Of a stretch of DNA of 32,681 bases, positions 31,717 to 32,681 are shown one piece after another. Each line of letters opens with the position of its first letter. The first letter of the stretch is position 1. Below the pieces are notes generated by a model. That model did not search any database. It had not been told where the DNA came from and was given only the letters and a program-made list of their open reading frames with translations. The stretch covers positions 1 through 32,681 of the forward strand of contig JADGPI010000013.1 of assembly GCA_017882525.1 (NCBI GenBank), in the 5' to 3' direction. A program made the position numbers and the translations under genes. This DNA is from Thermoleophilia bacterium (GTDB lineage Bacteria > Actinomycetota > Thermoleophilia > RBG-16-64-13).

Positions 31717-32681
31717 ATGCGCCCTCTGATAGCCAGGTTTTCCAAAGCCGGCGGCCCTTCCGGTGCCGACCAGAGCGGCCGGCCGCCCGAAGCTGGGGTG
31801 GGCGCTACCCGCCGGGTCCAGCTTCTGGCGGAAACGGGGCTCGCGCTCGCCGGGATGATCTGGGGTGTGAACTTCGTTCTCGTGAAGTTCGCCATGGGTC
31901 ACATGCCGGCGTTCTATTACCTTGGTCTTCGCTTCCTCGTGGGGGCCGTGCTGCTTGCTCCATTCAGCGTGGGCCGGCTTAAGAGTCTCGATCGTCGTGG
32001 ATGGCTTCTTGGCTGCGGGATCGGGCTGCTCCTTTTCGGAGGGTTCGCACTCCAAACCACGGGCCTACGACTGACCACGCCCGGGCTGTCAGGTTTCCTC
32101 ACGAGTCTTTACGTCATCATCGTCCCTCTGATGCTGGGCTTGGCCACCGGCAAATGGCCCTCGCCGATCGTGGGCGTCGGAGTCGTCGTGGTGGTTGGGG
32201 GGCTGGCGGTGCTGTCGCTCTATGGGCGATTCGGTTTCGGGTGGGGTGAGGTCCTCACCCTCTTGGCCACCATCTTCTGGGCTTTGCACATCATCGGGGT
32301 GGGATACGCGTCGCGGCGGGTCAGCGCGGTGGCGCTGGTGCAGCTGCAACTCGTGGTGTGTGCGGTCCTTGGCCTCGGGACCTCGTTCATCTTCGAGGGC
32401 GCTCCAGCATTTCCGGGTTGGGGTGCCACCGGGGCGGTCCTGTGGACTGGGATCATGGGTGGACTGGTCTGTTACCTCCTTATGGCCGTCGGACAGCGCT
32501 ACACTCCGGCCACCTTGGCCGGTCTTCTCATGAGCCTGGAGGCGGTCTTCTCTCTGATCGCTTCGATCGTGGTCGGCTATGACCATCTGACCGTGCGCGC
32601 CCTCGTGGGCTTCGCGCTTGTCTTTGCGGGCACGACGGTCGCTCGGATGGGGTCCGAACGGTCCCCTGAGTTCGCTGCCGA
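31717..32681 (+). CDS. EamA/DMT-family transporter, 3' end outside window
   Basis: This is absent from the ORF track because it runs off the end. It is a polytopic inner-membrane protein of the drug/metabolite transporter superfamily with two EamA repeats: GLALAGMIWGVNFVLVKFAM starts the first and GWGEVLTLLATIFWALHIIG the second. About ten hydrophobic segments are visible across 321 codons, so the protein is nearly complete. The typical TTPGLSGFLTSLYVIIVPL and YTPATLAGLLMSLEAVFSL segments are present. Such proteins usually export amino acids or other metabolites. No ribosome binding site precedes the ATG at 31717. An in-frame GTG at 31642, also without one, would add 25 residues. It is divergent from LysR, its probable regulator. 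Confidence 0.87.
   Translation, partial: MRPLIARFSKAGGPSGADQSGRPPEAGVGATRRVQLLAETGLALAGMIWGVNFVLVKFAMGHMPAFYYLGLRFLVGAVLLAPFSVGRLKSLDRRGWLLGCGIGLLLFGGFALQTTGLRLTTPGLSGFLTSLYVIIVPLMLGLATGKWPSPIVGVGVVVVVGGLAVLSLYGRFGFGWGEVLTLLATIFWALHIIGVGYASRRVSAVALVQLQLVVCAVLGLGTSFIFEGAPAFPGWGATGAVLWTGIMGGLVCYLLMAVGQRYTPATLAGLLMSLEAVFSLIASIVVGYDHLTVRALVGFALVFAGTTVARMGSERSPEFAA

Noticed and set aside
1-32681. CRISPR array, insertion sequence, prophage or defence island
   Set aside because: No regularly spaced repeats, transposase, integrase, terminal inverted repeats or defence-type genes were seen.

Overview
This is a GC-rich, densely packed bacterial chromosome segment with no mobile elements, rRNA or CRISPR visible and no tRNA recognised. 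Two glycosyltransferases resembling PimA and PimB', a tungsten-type aldehyde:ferredoxin oxidoreductase, an ADP-forming acyl-CoA synthetase and many GTG/TTG starts together suggest an anaerobic or facultative member of the Actinomycetota (a Coriobacteriia/Geothermincolia-like lineage would fit). This placement is inferred from gene content, not from a phylogenetic marker.

Layout. (1) 1-4.2 kb: a small unknown gene, a VOC protein with a strong terminator, then on the minus strand a DUF4242 protein, a UbiA prenyltransferase and an ALDH7-type aldehyde dehydrogenase. (2) 4.3-7.2 kb: a promoter, a possible leader ORF, a PiT phosphate transporter, its DUF47/PhoU-like partner, a long stem-loop and a nitrilase-family amidase. 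(3) 7.3-11.3 kb, minus strand: an overlapping pair, ADP-forming acyl-CoA synthetase followed by a CoA-transferase fused to a GNAT domain. (4) 11.3-13.1 kb: a 546 bp stretch without a gene, then a CapA-family protein. (5) 13.2-21.8 kb, plus strand: two overlapping NifV/homocitrate-synthase-like paralogs, then PimB'-like glycosyltransferase, LPG-flippase-like membrane protein, PlsY-like acyltransferase, PimA-like glycosyltransferase, a 67-residue protein, a GNAT protein and an isocitrate dehydrogenase-like enzyme. (6) 21.8-24.9 kb, minus strand: a class III (GabT-like) aminotransferase followed by an aldehyde:ferredoxin oxidoreductase. (7) 25.1-30.4 kb, plus strand: ilvD, ilvB, ilvN, ilvC and a strong terminator. 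(8) 30.4 kb to the end: a LysR regulator divergent from an EamA transporter that runs off the window. Between them is an AT-rich control region, an orphan terminator and a near-consensus promoter.

How it fits together. The ilv block makes valine and isoleucine precursors from pyruvate and 2-oxobutyrate. The synthase pair plus the isocitrate-dehydrogenase-like enzyme would supply 2-oxoglutarate or 2-oxoadipate, with the aconitase-type step encoded elsewhere. The aminotransferase/oxidoreductase pair, the ALDH7 enzyme and the ADP-forming synthetase/CoA-transferase pair look like amino-acid fermentation with energy capture as reduced ferredoxin and ATP. The middle block appears to build a mannosylated phospholipid.

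The most striking observation is the tandem synthase pair. The first copy keeps the canonical barrel active site but has lost the conserved lid histidines. The second keeps the lid but has altered barrel residues. This is what an obligate heterodimer with one composite active site would look like. Other items worth checking are a candidate small RNA upstream of the EamA gene, a KARI whose cofactor loop looks NADH-type, and the aminotransferase/AOR pairing.
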